Below the pieces are notes generated by a model. It made no database searches, was not told where the DNA came from, and saw only the letters and a list, made by a program, of their open reading frames with translations. DNA of 64,000 bases from Actinacidiphila yeochonensis CN732 (lineage in GTDB: Bacteria > Actinomycetota > Actinomycetes > Streptomycetales > Streptomycetaceae): positions 1 through 64,000 of the forward strand of contig NZ_JQNR01000005.1 of NCBI RefSeq assembly GCF_000745345.1, written 5' to 3'. This document shows, piece after piece, positions 23,497 through 32,132 of the stretch (the stretch's first letter is position 1; every line of letters begins with the position of its first letter). The position numbers and the translations under genes are program-made.

Positions 23497-23508
23497 GCTG
23501 ATATCAGC
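23497..23508. promoter_or_regulatory. 12-bp perfect palindrome upstream of whiB
   Basis: gctgatatcagc reads the same on both strands and sits about 60 bp upstream of the whiB -35 element. Beside it, cactcc (about 23466-23471) and ggagtg (about 23481-23486) form a second small inverted repeat. Either could be a regulator site; no specific protein is implied. Confidence 0.4.
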
Positions 23509-24001
23509 CTGAAAGATCACATCCGTCAACGAAGGTCCGGTCGGCCAACGCCCACACACCGTCAGACGCTGCGGCGCCGAGCCGCGTTCCGCCTGATCGG
23601 GTGAAGCGCCGTGGACCGCTCCTCGACCCCGGAAGGTCCAACGTCGCACCGAACGGCGCGCCTTCCCGGACCGGAGGCGGATCTCCATCGGATCTGCACG
23701 GATGTCGCAGCACCTTTCCCACGCTCCGGGACACAAACCTCCAGCCCGCCGAGACCGCTGGATCGGGTGAAGCCCGGCGGGCAAACCAGGGATCGAGTTG
23801 ACAGGCGCCCCCCGACCCCGATGTGCTGTGCCGCATGCATGCTGAGCATGACGCGCCCTTCCAGACCCGCCGCCGCGGGTCCCGCTGCGCCGCGCTCGTC
23901 CACAGCTGTTGTTGTTCCCGCTGCCGCTGATCACTGCTCGACGACCTCCGCAGGCCGTCGGCCCCCTGCCCATCGCGCGCATCCCGAGGAACACCACCCG
24001 C
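23509..24001. other. Upstream region between whiB and the cysteine dioxygenase-like gene
   Basis: About 490 bases, somewhat less GC-rich than average, with no coding frame that looks real on either strand. The direct repeat gatcgggtgaa occurs near 23597 and 23761. I could not place a convincing promoter for the rightward gene. Confidence 0.4.
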
Positions 24002-24517
24002 ATGCTTTCCGACGTCTCCATCGCCGGCGACCCGCTCGAACTCCCCCACCTGTTGCCCCCGCGGCCCGCGCACCCGTCCACGGTGGCCGGGTTCGCCGGA
24101 CTGGCCCGCCGCGTCGCCGCCGACCGTGCCCGGTGGGCGCCACTGGTGCGCTATGACGCCGCCTCCCGCTGGTACGCGCGCCTGTCCTCCGGCCCGGGGT
24201 ACGAGGTGTGGCTGCTGAGCTGGCTGCCCGGCCAGGGCAGCGGCCTGCACGACCACGGCCTCTCCAGCGGTGTCCTCACCGTCCTGGAGGGGGAGCTGCG
24301 CGAGCGGGCCCTGACCGCCAGGGGCGAGACCTCGCGCGTACTCACCGCCGGTCACCAGCGGGTGTTCGCACCGGGATACGTGCACGAGGTGGACAACGCG
24401 TCCCTGGAGGGCGCGGTCAGCCTCCACGTGTACTTCCCCGGTCTGACGGAGATGACCCCCTACGGGTGCTCCCAGGGGCCGGTCGCACGCGCCGCGTCCG
24501 GCGCCGCCGCGGGCTGA
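24002..24517 (+). CDS. Cysteine dioxygenase family protein
   Basis: A 171-residue cupin that probably oxidises cysteine or a related thiol with O2. The iron ligands are visible: [12 protein letters not shown] gives His83 and His85, and [10 protein letters not shown] gives His128. The cupin core LSWLPGQ to [11 protein letters not shown] is typical of type I cysteine dioxygenases. The chosen ATG at 24002 ([11 protein letters not shown]) follows GAGGAA about 12 bases up; the frame stays open to 23909 but that part looks like leader. It lies 12 bases before fbiA. True substrate (cysteine, mercaptopropionate or other) cannot be told from sequence. Confidence 0.85.
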   Translation: MLSDVSIAGDPLELPHLLPPRPAHPSTVAGFAGLARRVAADRARWAPLVRYDAASRWYARLSSGPGYEVWLLSWLPGQGSGLHDHGLSSGVLTVLEGELRERALTARGETSRVLTAGHQRVFAPGYVHEVDNASLEGAVSLHVYFPGLTEMTPYGCSQGPVARAASGAAAG

Positions 24518-24529
24518 CAGACTGGCGCC

Positions 24530-25486
24530 ATGCGAATCGTGGTTCTGGCCGGAGGTATCGGAGGAGCGCGCTTCCTGCGCGGTCTCAAGGAGGCGGCGCC
24601 GGAGGCGGAGATCACCGTCGTCGGCAACACCGGGGACGACATCCACTTGTTCGGGCTGAAAGTGTGCCCGGACCTCGACACCGTGATGTACACGCTCGGC
24701 GGCGGCATCCACGAGGAGCAGGGCTGGGGCCGCGCCGGCGAGAGCTTCGCGGTCAAGGAGGAGCTGGCCGCCTACGGCGTCGGCCCGGAGTGGTTCGGCC
24801 TGGGCGACCGCGACTTCGCCACCCACATCGTGCGGACCCAGATGCTGGGCGCCGGCTACCCCCTCAGTGCGGTCACCGAGGCGCTGTGCGCGCGGTGGAA
24901 GCCGGGGGTGCGGCTGCTGCCGATGTCCGACGACCGGGTCGAGACCCATGTGGTGGTGGAGGTCGACGGGGAGCGCAAGGCCGTCCACTTCCAGGAGTAC
25001 TGGGTGAGGATGCGGGCCTCGGTGCCCGCGCACGCGGTGGCGCCGGTCGGGGCGGACACGGCCAAGCCGGCGCCCGGGGTGCTGGAGGCGATCGCCGAGG
25101 CGGACGTGGTGCTCTTCCCGCCGTCCAATCCGGTGGTGAGCATCGGCACCATCCTGGCCGTACCGGGCATCCGGGAGGCCATCGCCGAGGCCGGGGTGCC
25201 GGTGGTGGGGCTGTCGCCGATCGTCGGGGACGCCCCGGTGCGCGGCATGGCGGACAAGGTGCTGGCCGCGGTGGGTGTGGAGTCCACCGCCGCGGCCGTC
25301 GCGGCGCACTACGGCAACGGCCTGCTGGACGGCTGGCTGGTGGACACGGTCGACGCCGCCGCGGTGCCCGAGGTGGAGGCGGCGGGTATCCGCTGCCGGG
25401 CGGTTCCGCTGCTGATGGAGGACGTGCCGGCCACCGCGCGGATGGCCGCCGAGGCGCTGGCCATGGCCGAGGAGGTGCGGGCGTGA
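24530..25486 (+). CDS. fbiA: 2-phospho-L-lactate (phosphoenolpyruvate) transferase, F420 biosynthesis
   Basis: The CofD/FbiA enzyme moves the phospholactate or phosphoenolpyruvate unit from its GDP-activated form onto Fo to give F420-0 or its dehydro form. The 318-residue protein has the N-terminal nucleotide loop [15 protein letters not shown] (5-19), [20 protein letters not shown] and [15 protein letters not shown], all standard for the family. Its TGA overlaps the GTG of fbiB (GTGA). The ATG at 24530 has little Shine-Dalgarno; CAGACT six bases before could be a -10, so a leaderless transcript is possible. F420 serves redox enzymes and light-dependent repair in actinomycetes. Confidence 0.95.
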   Translation: MRIVVLAGGIGGARFLRGLKEAAPEAEITVVGNTGDDIHLFGLKVCPDLDTVMYTLGGGIHEEQGWGRAGESFAVKEELAAYGVGPEWFGLGDRDFATHIVRTQMLGAGYPLSAVTEALCARWKPGVRLLPMSDDRVETHVVVEVDGERKAVHFQEYWVRMRASVPAHAVAPVGADTAKPAPGVLEAIAEADVVLFPPSNPVVSIGTILAVPGIREAIAEAGVPVVGLSPIVGDAPVRGMADKVLAAVGVESTAAAVAAHYGNGLLDGWLVDTVDAAAVPEVEAAGIRCRAVPLLMEDVPATARMAAEALAMAEEVRA

Positions 25487-26826
25487 CGTCGGTCGCGGGC
25501 GCCCCCCGGTACGAGGTGTTCGGAGTCCCCGGGATCGGCGAGGTACAGCCGGGCGACGACCTGGCCGCGCTGATCGCCGCTACGGGGGTGGAACTGGCCG
25601 ACGGCGACGTGGTCGTCGTCACCTCCAAGATCGTCAGCAAGGCCGAGGGCCGGGTGGTGCGGGCGGACGACCGCGAGGCGGCCATCGACGCGGAGATGGT
25701 GCGGCTGGTGGCCCGTCGCGGCCCCACCCGGATCGTGGAGACCCGGCACGGCTTCGTGATGGCCGCCGCCGGCGTGGACGCGTCCAACACCCCGGCGGGC
25801 ACGGTGCTGCTGCTGCCGGAGGACCCGGACGGCTCGGCCCGCCGGATCCGCGCCGGGCTGGAGGAGGCGTTCGGCGCGCGGTTCGGCGTCGTGGTCACCG
25901 ACACCTTCGGACGGCCCTGGCGGGCAGGGCTCACCGATGTCGCCATCGGCGCCTCGGGGGTGCGGGTGCTGGACGACCTGCGCGGCTCCGAGGACACGCA
26001 GGGCAACCCGCTGAACGTCACCGTCACCGCGCTGGCCGACGAGCTGGCCGCGGCGGCGGAGCTGGTCAAGGGGAAGGCCTCGGGGGTTCCCGTGGCGGTG
26101 GTGCGGGGGATGCCCCGGCTGCTGCTGCCCCGGGACGGCCGGGAGGGGGCGGACGGCGCGGCGGAGGACGGCGGGGCGCGGCAGTTGGTGCGCTCGGCCG
26201 CCGACGACATGTTCCGGCTCGGCACCTCGGAGGCGGTACGGGAGGCGGTCTCCCTGCGCCGTACGGTGCGGGAGTTCACCGACGCCCCGGTCGATCCGGC
26301 CGCGGTGCGGCGGGCGGTCGCCCTGGCGGTGACGGCGCCGGCGCCGCACCACACCACGCCGTGGCGGTTCGTCCTCCTGGAGAGCGCCGAGGTCCGGCAG
26401 CGGTACCTGGACGCCATGCGGGACGTGTGGGCGGCGGACCTGCGCGGCGACGGCTTCTCCGAGGCAAGCGTCGAGAAGCGGCTGCGCCGCGGCGACGTGC
26501 TGCGCAAGGCGCCCTACCTCGTGGTGCCCTGCCTGGTCGCGGACGGCGCGCACCCGTACCCCGACGTCCGCCGGGCCACGGCCGAGCGCGAGATGTTCCT
26601 GGTGTCGGCCGGTGCGGGCGTGCAGAACCTGCTGGTGGCGCTGGCCGGGGAGCAGCTGGGCTCGGCCTGGGTGTCCTCGTCGCTGTTCTGCCGCGACGTG
26701 GTGCGGGAGGTGCTGGAGCTGCCCGCGTCCTGGGACCCGCTCGGCACGGTCGCGGTCGGCCGGACGGCCGCCCTCCCGCCGGCGCGGCCGAGCCGGGACC
26801 CGGAGGAGTTCGTCGCGGTGCGGTGA
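25483..26826 (+). CDS. fbiB: Bifunctional F420:gamma-glutamyl ligase with nitroreductase-like C-terminus
   Basis: Adds the gamma-glutamate tail to F420-0; in actinobacteria the C-terminal FMN domain also reduces dehydro-F420-0. The 447 residues match the full two-domain form. The CofE part runs to about 245, with [33 protein letters not shown] and [20 protein letters not shown]. The nitroreductase-like part follows from [19 protein letters not shown] to [18 protein letters not shown]. The start is a GTG at 25483 overlapping the fbiA stop (GTGA), so the two are translationally coupled. Convergent to the DNA glycosylase gene. Confidence 0.95.
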   Translation: MTSVAGAPRYEVFGVPGIGEVQPGDDLAALIAATGVELADGDVVVVTSKIVSKAEGRVVRADDREAAIDAEMVRLVARRGPTRIVETRHGFVMAAAGVDASNTPAGTVLLLPEDPDGSARRIRAGLEEAFGARFGVVVTDTFGRPWRAGLTDVAIGASGVRVLDDLRGSEDTQGNPLNVTVTALADELAAAAELVKGKASGVPVAVVRGMPRLLLPRDGREGADGAAEDGGARQLVRSAADDMFRLGTSEAVREAVSLRRTVREFTDAPVDPAAVRRAVALAVTAPAPHHTTPWRFVLLESAEVRQRYLDAMRDVWAADLRGDGFSEASVEKRLRRGDVLRKAPYLVVPCLVADGAHPYPDVRRATAEREMFLVSAGAGVQNLLVALAGEQLGSAWVSSSLFCRDVVREVLELPASWDPLGTVAVGRTAALPPARPSRDPEEFVAVR

Positions 26827-26872
26827 CCGGCTGGGCCGGCGGGGCGCCCGCACGGCTCAGCGGATCATCAGT

Positions 26873-27790
26873 TCAGCGGTGGGTCGGAATGGTCGCCCGG
26901 GGGGCCTGGCGCGGGGGCGGCGGCGAGGCCAGCAGCAGGAGCCGGGTCGCACGGTGGCGCTGGCCCTCGTACGGGGCGAGCAGCCGCAGCATCGTCTCGT
27001 CGTCGCCGCGTCGCTCGCCGGTGAGCGCGTAGCCGACGTGGTGCGGCAGGTGCAGGTCGCCCACGGTGACGGCGTCGGGCGCGCCGTGGCTGCGCTGGAG
27101 TGTCTCCGCCGCGGTCCACGGCCCGATCCCGGGGAGGGTCCGGAGCAGCGCGGACGCCTCCTCGGGCGGCCGCCCGGCCAGCGCCTCCAGACGCGGCCCG
27201 AGGCGGGCGGCGCGCAGCACGGCGGTGGCGCGCTTGTCGTCCACGGCGGCGCCGCGCCAGTCCCAGGACGGCACCAGGGCCCACCCCCGCGCGTCCGGCA
27301 TCACCCGCATGCCGCGGGGCGCCCCGGTGCCCGCCACGCCAGGCGCCGGGTCGCCGTGCCGCAGCACGAGCAGCCGCCAGGCGCGGTACGCCTCGATGGT
27401 GGTGACCTTCTGCTCCAGCACGGACGGGACGAGCGCCTCCAGCACCAGGCCGGTCCGCGTGAGCCGCAGGCCGGGGTGGCGCCGGTGCGCGGCCTGGATC
27501 ACGCGGTGGCGCGGGACGAACACGGACGGGTCGTCCTCGGCCCCCAGGAGAGCCGGCATGGCGTCCAGCAGCCAGTCCGCGCCGGGGCCCCAGGCGGTGC
27601 CCTCGACGGCGGCGGGCGAGCCGGTGAGACGCAGCGTGGCGGGCCCTTCGGGGGTGCGGCTGGTACGCCACACGGTGCCGTCCGGGGTGATCCGGAAGGT
27701 GGGGTCGCCGCCACCGCGACGCAGGGGCATCAGGGTCAGGCGCACGTCGAGCGGGGCCCGAGGTACGAAAGTCCTGCTTTCCTGGTGCAC
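26873..27790 (-). CDS. AlkA-type DNA-3-methyladenine glycosylase
   Basis: Base-excision repair of alkylated purines. The 305-residue protein contains a helix-hairpin-helix GPD domain: VPSVLEQKVTTIEAYRAW, then the hairpin LRTLPGIGPWTAAET and the segment DAVTVGDLHLPHHVGYAL with the catalytic Asp. The N-terminal part from FVPRAPLDVRLTLMPLRRGG resembles the AlkA N-domain. The start is uncertain: a GTG at 27790 (MHQESRTF) is chosen since upstream residues look like shadow coding, but the frame stays open to 28033. Convergent with fbiB, 46 bases apart. Confidence 0.85.
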   Translation of the reverse strand: MHQESRTFVPRAPLDVRLTLMPLRRGGGDPTFRITPDGTVWRTSRTPEGPATLRLTGSPAAVEGTAWGPGADWLLDAMPALLGAEDDPSVFVPRHRVIQAAHRRHPGLRLTRTGLVLEALVPSVLEQKVTTIEAYRAWRLLVLRHGDPAPGVAGTGAPRGMRVMPDARGWALVPSWDWRGAAVDDKRATAVLRAARLGPRLEALAGRPPEEASALLRTLPGIGPWTAAETLQRSHGAPDAVTVGDLHLPHHVGYALTGERRGDDETMLRLLAPYEGQRHRATRLLLLASPPPPRQAPRATIPTHR

Positions 27791-27990
27791 GCGCCGAGGG
27801 TACAGCGGCGGGGTACCCGGGCGGACGAAGCCGGCGCCGCGGCCGGACGGGCCGACGGTCCCGATCCGGAACGGCGGCCCTGAGCCGCCGGACAGGCCAC
27901 GCGCCGGCGTCGGGCCCCGGGGGGCGGTCCGCCGCCTCACGGCACTGCCCCACAGGGCGCGGCGCCCGCTCCTGAGGAGGCCGGCCGCGC

Positions 27991-28084
27991 CCATAGGTGC
28001 CCTGGCCTTCATAGGGCCCGGACCGGCCTTCATAGGTGGCGCGAATCACCGGGGGCCCATAGGGCCCGAACCAACGTCCATAGG
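27991..28084. repeat. Array of five CATAGG motifs
   Basis: CATAGG occurs five times, with the C at 27992, 28010, 28031, 28058 and 28079. Spacings are 18, 21, 27 and 21 bases, all multiples of three. Flanks are partly conserved (ccttCATAGG, gcccCATAGGgcccg). The array lies between the DNA glycosylase and NDP-sugar genes, both on the minus strand. A related array occurs at 47577-47660. Confidence 0.75.
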
Positions 28085-28152
28085 TCGTCCGGAGTGCGCC
28101 ACCCCCAGGAGGCGAGGTCCCGGTACCTGGAGGGGGGAGGACCCGCCGCGGG

Positions 28153-29301
28153 CTACTCGTCCGGGGAGAAGCGGACGGCCGCCGCGGGGATGCGGGCCTC
28201 GCACCAGACGCGGGCGCCGTGCAGGAACTCGTTGTCGGCGCCGACGACGGCACCGTCCCCGATGACCGCGCCCTGGAGGACGCACCGCGGCCCCACGTGC
28301 GCGCCCTGGCCGACGAGGCTGTCGCGTACCACCGCGTCGGCCTCGACGACCGCGCCCGCGAGGATGGTGCTGCCCTCGATCCGGGCGCCCGGGCCGATCA
28401 CGGCGCCGGCGCCGACGCAGGTGCCGCCGGAGAGCTTGGCGTCCTCGGCCACCCGCGCGCCGGCCAGGACCAGCCGCTCGCCGCGCCGCCCCGGCACGGC
28501 CGGGGAGGGCGCCGTGCCCAGGACGAGGTCGGCCGAGCCGCGTACGAACGCCTGCGGGGTGCCGAGGTCCAGCCAGTACGTGGAGTCGACCATGCCCTGG
28601 AGGTGCGCGCCCTCGGCGAGCAGACCGGGGAAGGTCTCGCGCTCGACCGAGACCGGCCGGCCGGCCGGGATGGCGTCCAGCACGGACCGGGTGAAGACGT
28701 ACGCGCCGGCGTTGACCTGGTCGGTGACGATCTGCTCGGGCGTCTGCGGCTTCTCCAGGAACGCGGTCACCCGGCCGTCCGGGTCGGTGGGGACCAGTCC
28801 GAACGCGCGCGGGTCCTCCACCCGCGTGAGGTGGAGCGAGACGTCCGCGCCGCTGGAGCGGTGGGTGGCGACCAGCGCGGGGATGTCCAGGCCGGTCAGG
28901 ATGTCGCCGTTGAAGACCAGGACCGGCTCGTCCGGGGCGGAACGGAGCCGGTGGGCGACGTTCCTCAGGGCCCCGCCGGTGCCCAGCGGCTCCGTCTCCG
29001 TCACGTACTCCAGGTGCAGGCCGAGCGCCGAGCCGTCGCCGAAGTGGGGCTCGAAGACCTCGGCGAGGTAGGAGGTGGCCATCACCACGTGCTCCACGCC
29101 GGCCGCGCGGGCCCGGGCCAGCTGGTGGGTGAGGAAGGGCACCCCCGCGGCGGGGATCATCGGCTTCGGGGTGTGTACGGTGAGCGGGCGCAGCCTGGTG
29201 CCCTTGCCGCCGACCAGGAGGATCGCCTCCGTCGCGGGACGCCGGTACCGGCCGCTGGGCTCCTGCGAGGGGTCTGCCGCGGAGGCAGGGTGTGCACGCA
29301 T
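28153..29301 (-). CDS. NDP-sugar (mannose-1-phosphate guanylyltransferase-like) pyrophosphorylase
   Basis: Makes an activated sugar from NTP and sugar-1-phosphate. The 382-residue protein has the N-terminal signature LLVGGKGTRLRPLTVHTPKP (28-47), the catalytic region FNGDILTGLD and AFLEKPQTPE, and a C-terminal left-handed beta-helix of hexapeptide repeats (GAGAVIGPGARIEGSTILAG). This two-domain layout is that of actinobacterial ManC/GMPP-like enzymes. With manA and manB in the window, GDP-mannose is the likely product, but glucose nucleotides cannot be excluded. The ATG at 29301 (MRAHPASAADPSQ) is chosen; divergent from the TIGR03089 gene with an AT-rich gap of about 120 bases. Confidence 0.9.
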   Translation of the reverse strand: MRAHPASAADPSQEPSGRYRRPATEAILLVGGKGTRLRPLTVHTPKPMIPAAGVPFLTHQLARARAAGVEHVVMATSYLAEVFEPHFGDGSALGLHLEYVTETEPLGTGGALRNVAHRLRSAPDEPVLVFNGDILTGLDIPALVATHRSSGADVSLHLTRVEDPRAFGLVPTDPDGRVTAFLEKPQTPEQIVTDQVNAGAYVFTRSVLDAIPAGRPVSVERETFPGLLAEGAHLQGMVDSTYWLDLGTPQAFVRGSADLVLGTAPSPAVPGRRGERLVLAGARVAEDAKLSGGTCVGAGAVIGPGARIEGSTILAGAVVEADAVVRDSLVGQGAHVGPRCVLQGAVIGDGAVVGADNEFLHGARVWCEARIPAAAVRFSPDE

Positions 29302-29407
29302 GGGGAAGATAGTGGCATAAGCCGTAATCACGATGAGCCATACGAGCTGATAATCCATCAGGCGTACCGCTCACACCTCGCGCCCGAAGCCTGTCAGCCG
29401 GCCCGGG

Positions 29408-29413
29408 TAGCCT
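29408..29413 (+). promoter_or_regulatory. -10 element of a leaderless gene
   Basis: TAGCCT followed by exactly seven bases and then the GTG at 29421. Transcription should begin at the start codon itself. No Shine-Dalgarno is present. Confidence 0.55.
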
Positions 29414-29420
29414 GACCGCC

Positions 29421-30188
29421 GTGACCTCCCGTGCCTCCACCCCCGCCGGCCTGCTCGCCGAGGCCGTCCGCGATGACGCCGGACGCCCGCTGATCACCTT
29501 CTACGACGACGCGACGGGCGAGCGCGTCGAGCTGTCGGTGGCCACCTTCTCCAACTGGGTGGCCAAGACGGCGAACCTGCTCCAGGACGACCTCGCGGCC
29601 CAGCCGGGCGACCGGCTCGCGCTGCTGCTGCCCGCGCACTGGCAGACGGCGGTGTGGCTGCTCGCGGCGTTCTCCACCGGAGTGGTGGCCGTGCCGGGCG
29701 GCGATCCGGCGGGCGCGGACCTGGTGGTGAGCGGCCCCGACACGCTCGACGCCGCGCGGGCCTGCCGCGGCGAGCGGGTGGCGATGGCGCTGCGCCCGCT
29801 GGGCGGACGGTTCCCGCAGCCACCGCGGGGCTTCGTGGACTACGCCGTCGAAGTACCGGCCCAGGGCGACCTCTTCACGCCGTACGCGCCGGTCGGTCCG
29901 GACGCCGCCGTGCTCGAACTCCCGGACGGCCGGGAGCTGACGGCCGGCGAGGTCGTCGAGCGGGCCCGCGCGGAGGCCGGGGCGCTGGGCCTGGAGCCGG
30001 GCTCGCGGCTGCTGTCCGGGCTCTCCTACGACGACTGGACCGGACTGGCCGCGGGGCTGCTGGCGCCGCTGGCCGCGCGGTCCTCGGTCGTGCTGTGCCG
30101 CCACCTCGAACAGGCCTCGGCGGAGACGCTGGACCGGCGTCGGCGCGAGGAGCGCGTCACACACCTCGCGGGGTCCGGGACGGCCTGA
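29421..30188 (+). CDS. TIGR03089 family protein (AMP-binding-like)
   Basis: A 255-residue protein of an actinobacteria-only family related to the N-terminal part of acyl-CoA synthetases. The phrases DDATGERVELSVATFSNWVA, WVAKTANLLQDDLAAQPGDR and LLPAHWQTAVWLLAAFSTG are the recognisable family marks. The phosphate loop and C-terminal lid of true AMP ligases are absent, so catalysis is doubtful. The GTG at 29421 is supported by a -10-like TAGCCT seven bases upstream. It is conserved beside the LCP cluster in streptomycetes, which suggests a link to the envelope, but no function is known. Confidence 0.87.
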   Translation: MTSRASTPAGLLAEAVRDDAGRPLITFYDDATGERVELSVATFSNWVAKTANLLQDDLAAQPGDRLALLLPAHWQTAVWLLAAFSTGVVAVPGGDPAGADLVVSGPDTLDAARACRGERVAMALRPLGGRFPQPPRGFVDYAVEVPAQGDLFTPYAPVGPDAAVLELPDGRELTAGEVVERARAEAGALGLEPGSRLLSGLSYDDWTGLAAGLLAPLAARSSVVLCRHLEQASAETLDRRRREERVTHLAGSGTA

Positions 30189-30496
30189 CGGAACGGCCTG
30201 GCGCAACCGCCTGGCGGTTCCGTCCGACCGCGCCGCAGGAGGCGGCAGCGGCGAAGGGCCCGCACACCGGACATCCACAGCCGGGAGACAGCACGAGGAC
30301 GGCGTGCGGAGAGCGGGAGGACAGCGGGCGCCGGACGTCCGCGCGTACCCGACTTCGCCGCCGTTCGCCCGGGCAACCGTTCGAGGTGTTCGATCGTCTG
30401 AACGGATGCGGATCGGGTGCATGGTGGGGACCCCTCCGGCAACCACTGTCGTCCGGCGTTCCCGTCGGGCCACTCGACCGAGGGACGGGTACGCAC
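30189..30496 (+). other. Intergenic region before the first LCP gene
   Basis: 308 bases with no supported gene. A possible Shine-Dalgarno GAGGGAC (about 30480) precedes the GTG at 30497. No clear promoter pair was found; a less GC-rich patch lies around 30380-30410. Confidence 0.4.
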
Positions 30497-32089
30497 GTGA
30501 CAAGGCCAGCTGGGCACCCGCGAGGCGACTCCGCCGACGGCTCCTCGAAGTCCGACGGCACACCGGAAGAGGTGCCGTCCGGCCCGGCGTCCCCGGAACC
30601 GGACGAGGACGGAGCCAGACCCGTCCCCGAAGGGGGGCAACCGGCCTCCGGGGAGCCCGGGTCAGCACCCGGGGACGGCGCCGGCACCGGGGACGGCACG
30701 GACGCCGAGGAAAGCACGGGCAGCGCCGACGACTCGGCCGCCTCGAACGCCTCGGACTCCGACGGGCCCGTCGGCGCGGGCCAGGGGCCGGCCGTCCTCC
30801 CGGAGCCCTTCGCCGCCGAGGTGCCCGCTCCCCGGCGCCGCCACCGCTGGCTGCGGTACGTCGCGAGCGGCACCGCCGTGGTGGTGCTGGTGGGCGCGGG
30901 CGGCCTCTGGTACGTCTACCGGCACCTCAACGCCAACATCACCACCGACAACGTCACCGAGAACGAGCTGAAGGCGCAGGCCCCGCAGCGACCGCCGAAG
31001 GAGACCACGGCGGCCGAGAACATCCTGCTGATCGGCTCGGACAGCCGCGCGGGCGGCGACAGCAAGTACGGCCACGACAGCGGCACGCAGCGCTCGGACA
31101 CCACGATCCTGCTGCACATATCCGCCGACCGCGGCAACGCCACCGCCATCAGCATCCCGCGCGACCTGATGGTGCAGCAGCCCGAGTGCGTCAAGTCCGA
31201 CGGCAGCACCGTGAAGGCCCGCTTCGAGCAGTTCAACTGGGCCTTCCAGTTCGGCGGCGCCGCCTGCACGATCCGCACCGTCGAGGAGCTGACCGGCGTC
31301 CGCATCGACCACCACCTGACGGTGGACTTCGGCGGCTTCAAGAACATGGTGAACGCGGTGGACGGGGTGGAGGTGTGCGTCCCCGAGGCGGTGCACGACA
31401 CCGACGCCCACCTGGACCTGCCGGCCGGCCGGCAGAAGCTGGACGGGGAGCAGGCGCTCGGCTACGTACGGGCCCGCCACGGGCTCGGCGACGGCAGCGA
31501 CACCGGACGCATAGGCCGCCAGCAGGACTTCCTGGCCTCTCTGGTGAAGAAGGTGCAGACCAACGGGGTGCTGCTCAACCCGGAGAAGGTGTACCCGCTG
31601 CTGAACGCGGCCACCAAGTCGCTGACCGCCGACCCCGGCCTGAACTCCCTGAGCGACCTGTACTCGTTGGCCCGGACGCTGCAGAAGATCCCCACCGGCT
31701 CGGTCCACTTCGTCACCACGCCGGTCGAGCCGTACGTCCAGGACCACAACCGGGACCAGCTGGTGCAGCCGGACGCGCAACTGCTCTTCGCCGCGGTCCA
31801 GGCCGACCGAGCGGTCAACGTCAGTGACAGCGGCCACACCAACGGCGTCGACTCCGGGGTCGTCGACTCCCCGAGTCCCGCCGGGGCTTCCACCGGCACG
31901 CCCGGCGGCACCCCGTCCGGCACCCCTCCGCCGCCCCACGGGCAGCCCCACCAGCAGCCCGAGCGGCGGCCCCACCGGAACCGGCGGCGCCGACCCGTCG
32001 ACGAGCCCGACCGCCACCGCGGCCGCCACCCCCACGTTCATCGGGACCACCGCCGACCGAGACATCTGCGGCAAAGACCGATGAACTAA
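30497..32089 (+). CDS. LCP (LytR-CpsA-Psr) protein 1, C-terminal tail probably frameshifted
   Basis: LCP proteins transfer lipid-linked glycopolymers to peptidoglycan outside the membrane. This one has an acidic disordered cytosolic N-terminus (1-115), one helix (about 119-139, YVASGTAVVVLVGAGGLWYV) and a full LCP domain: IGSDSRAGG, SIPRDLMV, GVRIDHHLTVDFGGFKNMV, QALGYVRARHGLG and GRIGRQQDFL, keeping the phosphate-binding arginines. The last 50 residues as read are His/Arg-rich (HGQPHQQPERRP on), unlike the family. Shifting one base near 31910-31940 gives a Thr/Ser/Pro tail ending TFIGTTADRDICGKDR at 32084, as in related proteins, so an indel is likely. The GTG at 30497 (MTRPAGHPRGDS) is chosen. 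Confidence 0.87.
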   Translation: MTRPAGHPRGDSADGSSKSDGTPEEVPSGPASPEPDEDGARPVPEGGQPASGEPGSAPGDGAGTGDGTDAEESTGSADDSAASNASDSDGPVGAGQGPAVLPEPFAAEVPAPRRRHRWLRYVASGTAVVVLVGAGGLWYVYRHLNANITTDNVTENELKAQAPQRPPKETTAAENILLIGSDSRAGGDSKYGHDSGTQRSDTTILLHISADRGNATAISIPRDLMVQQPECVKSDGSTVKARFEQFNWAFQFGGAACTIRTVEELTGVRIDHHLTVDFGGFKNMVNAVDGVEVCVPEAVHDTDAHLDLPAGRQKLDGEQALGYVRARHGLGDGSDTGRIGRQQDFLASLVKKVQTNGVLLNPEKVYPLLNAATKSLTADPGLNSLSDLYSLARTLQKIPTGSVHFVTTPVEPYVQDHNRDQLVQPDAQLLFAAVQADRAVNVSDSGHTNGVDSGVVDSPSPAGASTGTPGGTPSGTPPPPHGQPHQQPERRPHRNRRRRPVDEPDRHRGRHPHVHRDHRRPRHLRQRPMN

Positions 32090-32132
32090 GGTAAGCGCCC
32101 CGGCACATCGCTGATGGAGGTCCCTGGAGACC

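Noticed and set aside
27991..28084. CATAGG array as a CRISPR
   Set aside because: Only the 6-base core repeats, spacings are 18-27 bases and no cas genes are present.
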